Both the position numbers and the translations under genes were made by a program. DNA of 64,000 nt from Balamuthia mandrillaris (taxonomy: Eukaryota; Discosea; Longamoebia; Balamuthiidae): the NCBI GenBank assembly GCA_031835245.1, contig JAVKOQ010000052.1:186001-250000 (forward strand), in the 5' to 3' direction. Shown piece by piece: positions 63,200-64,000 of this stretch (the first letter of the stretch is position 1; the number at the start of each line of letters is the position of its first letter). The notes below the pieces were generated by a model. The model was given only the letters and a program-made list of their open reading frames with translations, did not search any database and had not been told where the DNA came from.

Positions 63200-64000
63200 A
63201 GGAAGAACAACACTTGAAGTATTTGCTATAACAAACAGTTTGGTATTTCATGAAGTTGTAACAAAGTTATTGAGGTGCGAAAATGCGGAACCAAGGGAAC
63301 CTGCTTGGTTCCCTGGTTCCATAGCAAAAATTTCAGACTTAGAAAAAATTTCAATGTTCTCTAAGCCAAAATGATTGAAAAAAGGGAAAATTGATGTTTA
63401 TTAATAAAAAAAAGGAATACCATGCTTTTGTTTGAAAAAATAAAAAAGGTTCTTGTAGAACTCAACATGCTCTATCCAAAGAGTAAAAATATTTTATGAC
63501 TGAGTAATTAATTTTATACATGATTTTGTATTTTAAAAATAATAGAAAATATTTGTGAAACTGACTGACAAATGGATAGATAAATAGATAAATAAATGAA
63601 TAAATGAATGTTTAAAAGGTGTTTCATTAATATTGAATGAATGAATAAACAAGGGAAAAAAAATGTTCCACAACATAAAAAAACAAAACCTTGCAAAAAC
63701 AAACAACAATTAAATCAGAACAACAACTTAAAAACAAAATAAAAATTCTTCATTCTTTCCTAAACTATCATTGTTGTTGTTGCATATATCCTTTCTCAGC
63801 CTATCGGCATTAATTGTACGATAGGCGCATGGGCCTATTATCGTGAAAATCAATAAATATTCAATAAATATTTCAGGAGTATCCCAACTATTTTATTGTG
63901 ATAATTTAGCAAAATATCGTCATGGGCGGGTGGCGAAGAAAGGACACCGCAGGCTCTCAGCCACAACGTTAATGCTTTCTTTCTTTTCAAGTGGCGGCGA
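63200..64000. other. AT-rich region without a gene
   Basis: Holds A-runs, an imperfect (GAATAAAT)n tract near 63580-63610 and a hairpin GCCTATCG...CGATAGGC (63799-63806 with 63819-63826, loop 12), with a third related copy CCTATTATCG at 63834. A G-rich stretch (GGGAACCAAGC-type palindromes near 63290) may be the remnant of the element's 5' side. No coding frame was recognised. Confidence 0.45.

Overview
The window is nuclear DNA of a gene-dense, intron-rich unicellular eukaryote. Introns are GT-AG, mostly 55-130 bases, and many carry long (CT)n or (TTC)n tracts. Gene content (twinfilin, a talin/kindlin-like and fimbrin-like protein, a Frizzled-type receptor, P450, RecQ, LSM8, kish, a chromodomain Ty3/gypsy element) fits a free-living amoeba, most likely an amoebozoan of the Acanthamoeba/Balamuthia type. 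That placement is inference from gene families; nothing was searched. No rRNA, CRISPR or convincing tRNA was seen.

Layout. 1-2229 (-) twinfilin, open at the window edge; 2497-3057 (+) a Cys/His-rich orphan; 3170-4651 (-) a glyoxalase-fold (VOC) protein; 5410-6867 (+) a RhoGAP-like protein followed by about 2.3 kb of nested tandem repeats and about 1.5 kb without a recognisable gene; 10696-11202 (+) a small orphan; 11437-13076 (-) a PECR-like dehydrogenase/reductase; 13677-21906 (+) a giant protein joining a talin/kindlin-like F0-F1-PH head to a fimbrin-like calponin-homology array; 22051-24543 (-) a secreted bacterial-type phospholipase C; 24893-27408 (+) a Frizzled-like receptor; 27616-30023 (+) a cytochrome P450; 30255-33100 (+) a TTC39/Iml2-like TPR protein; 33299-34063 (+) an intronless SDR; 34400-36294 (-) a START-like lipid-binding protein; 36491-38495 (+) a NAPE-PLD-like metallo-hydrolase; 38577-39256 (-) LSM8; 39521-40057 (-) kish/TMEM167; 40367-42077 (+) a RING-LON protein with a C-terminal membrane anchor; 42141-43508 (-) a Sec14/CRAL-TRIO protein; 43889-45697 (-) a multipass membrane protein; 46062-48770 (-) an ankyrin-RING protein; 49105-52353 (-) a RecQ helicase; 52533-54394 (-) an SLC17-like MFS transporter; 55073-58397 (+) a CCX/NCLX-type cation/Ca2+ exchanger; about 58740-63199 (-) a decayed Ty3/gypsy chromovirus; the rest is AT-rich.

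There is no operon-like logic. Genes are housekeeping, actin-cytoskeletal (twinfilin, RhoGAP, head-CH fusion), lipid-related (PLC, NAPE-PLD-like, START, Sec14, PECR-like) or membrane-traffic genes, often in divergent pairs 200-750 bases apart. Those short gaps hold the best regulatory signal: an 8-base palindrome TGTCGACA found exactly five times, every time outside genes. A second motif, TGACGTCACCA, sits about 157-161 bases upstream of two adjacent genes. Exon structures were inferred by hand from reading frame, splice sites and family similarity; outer coordinates are firmer than individual splice sites.
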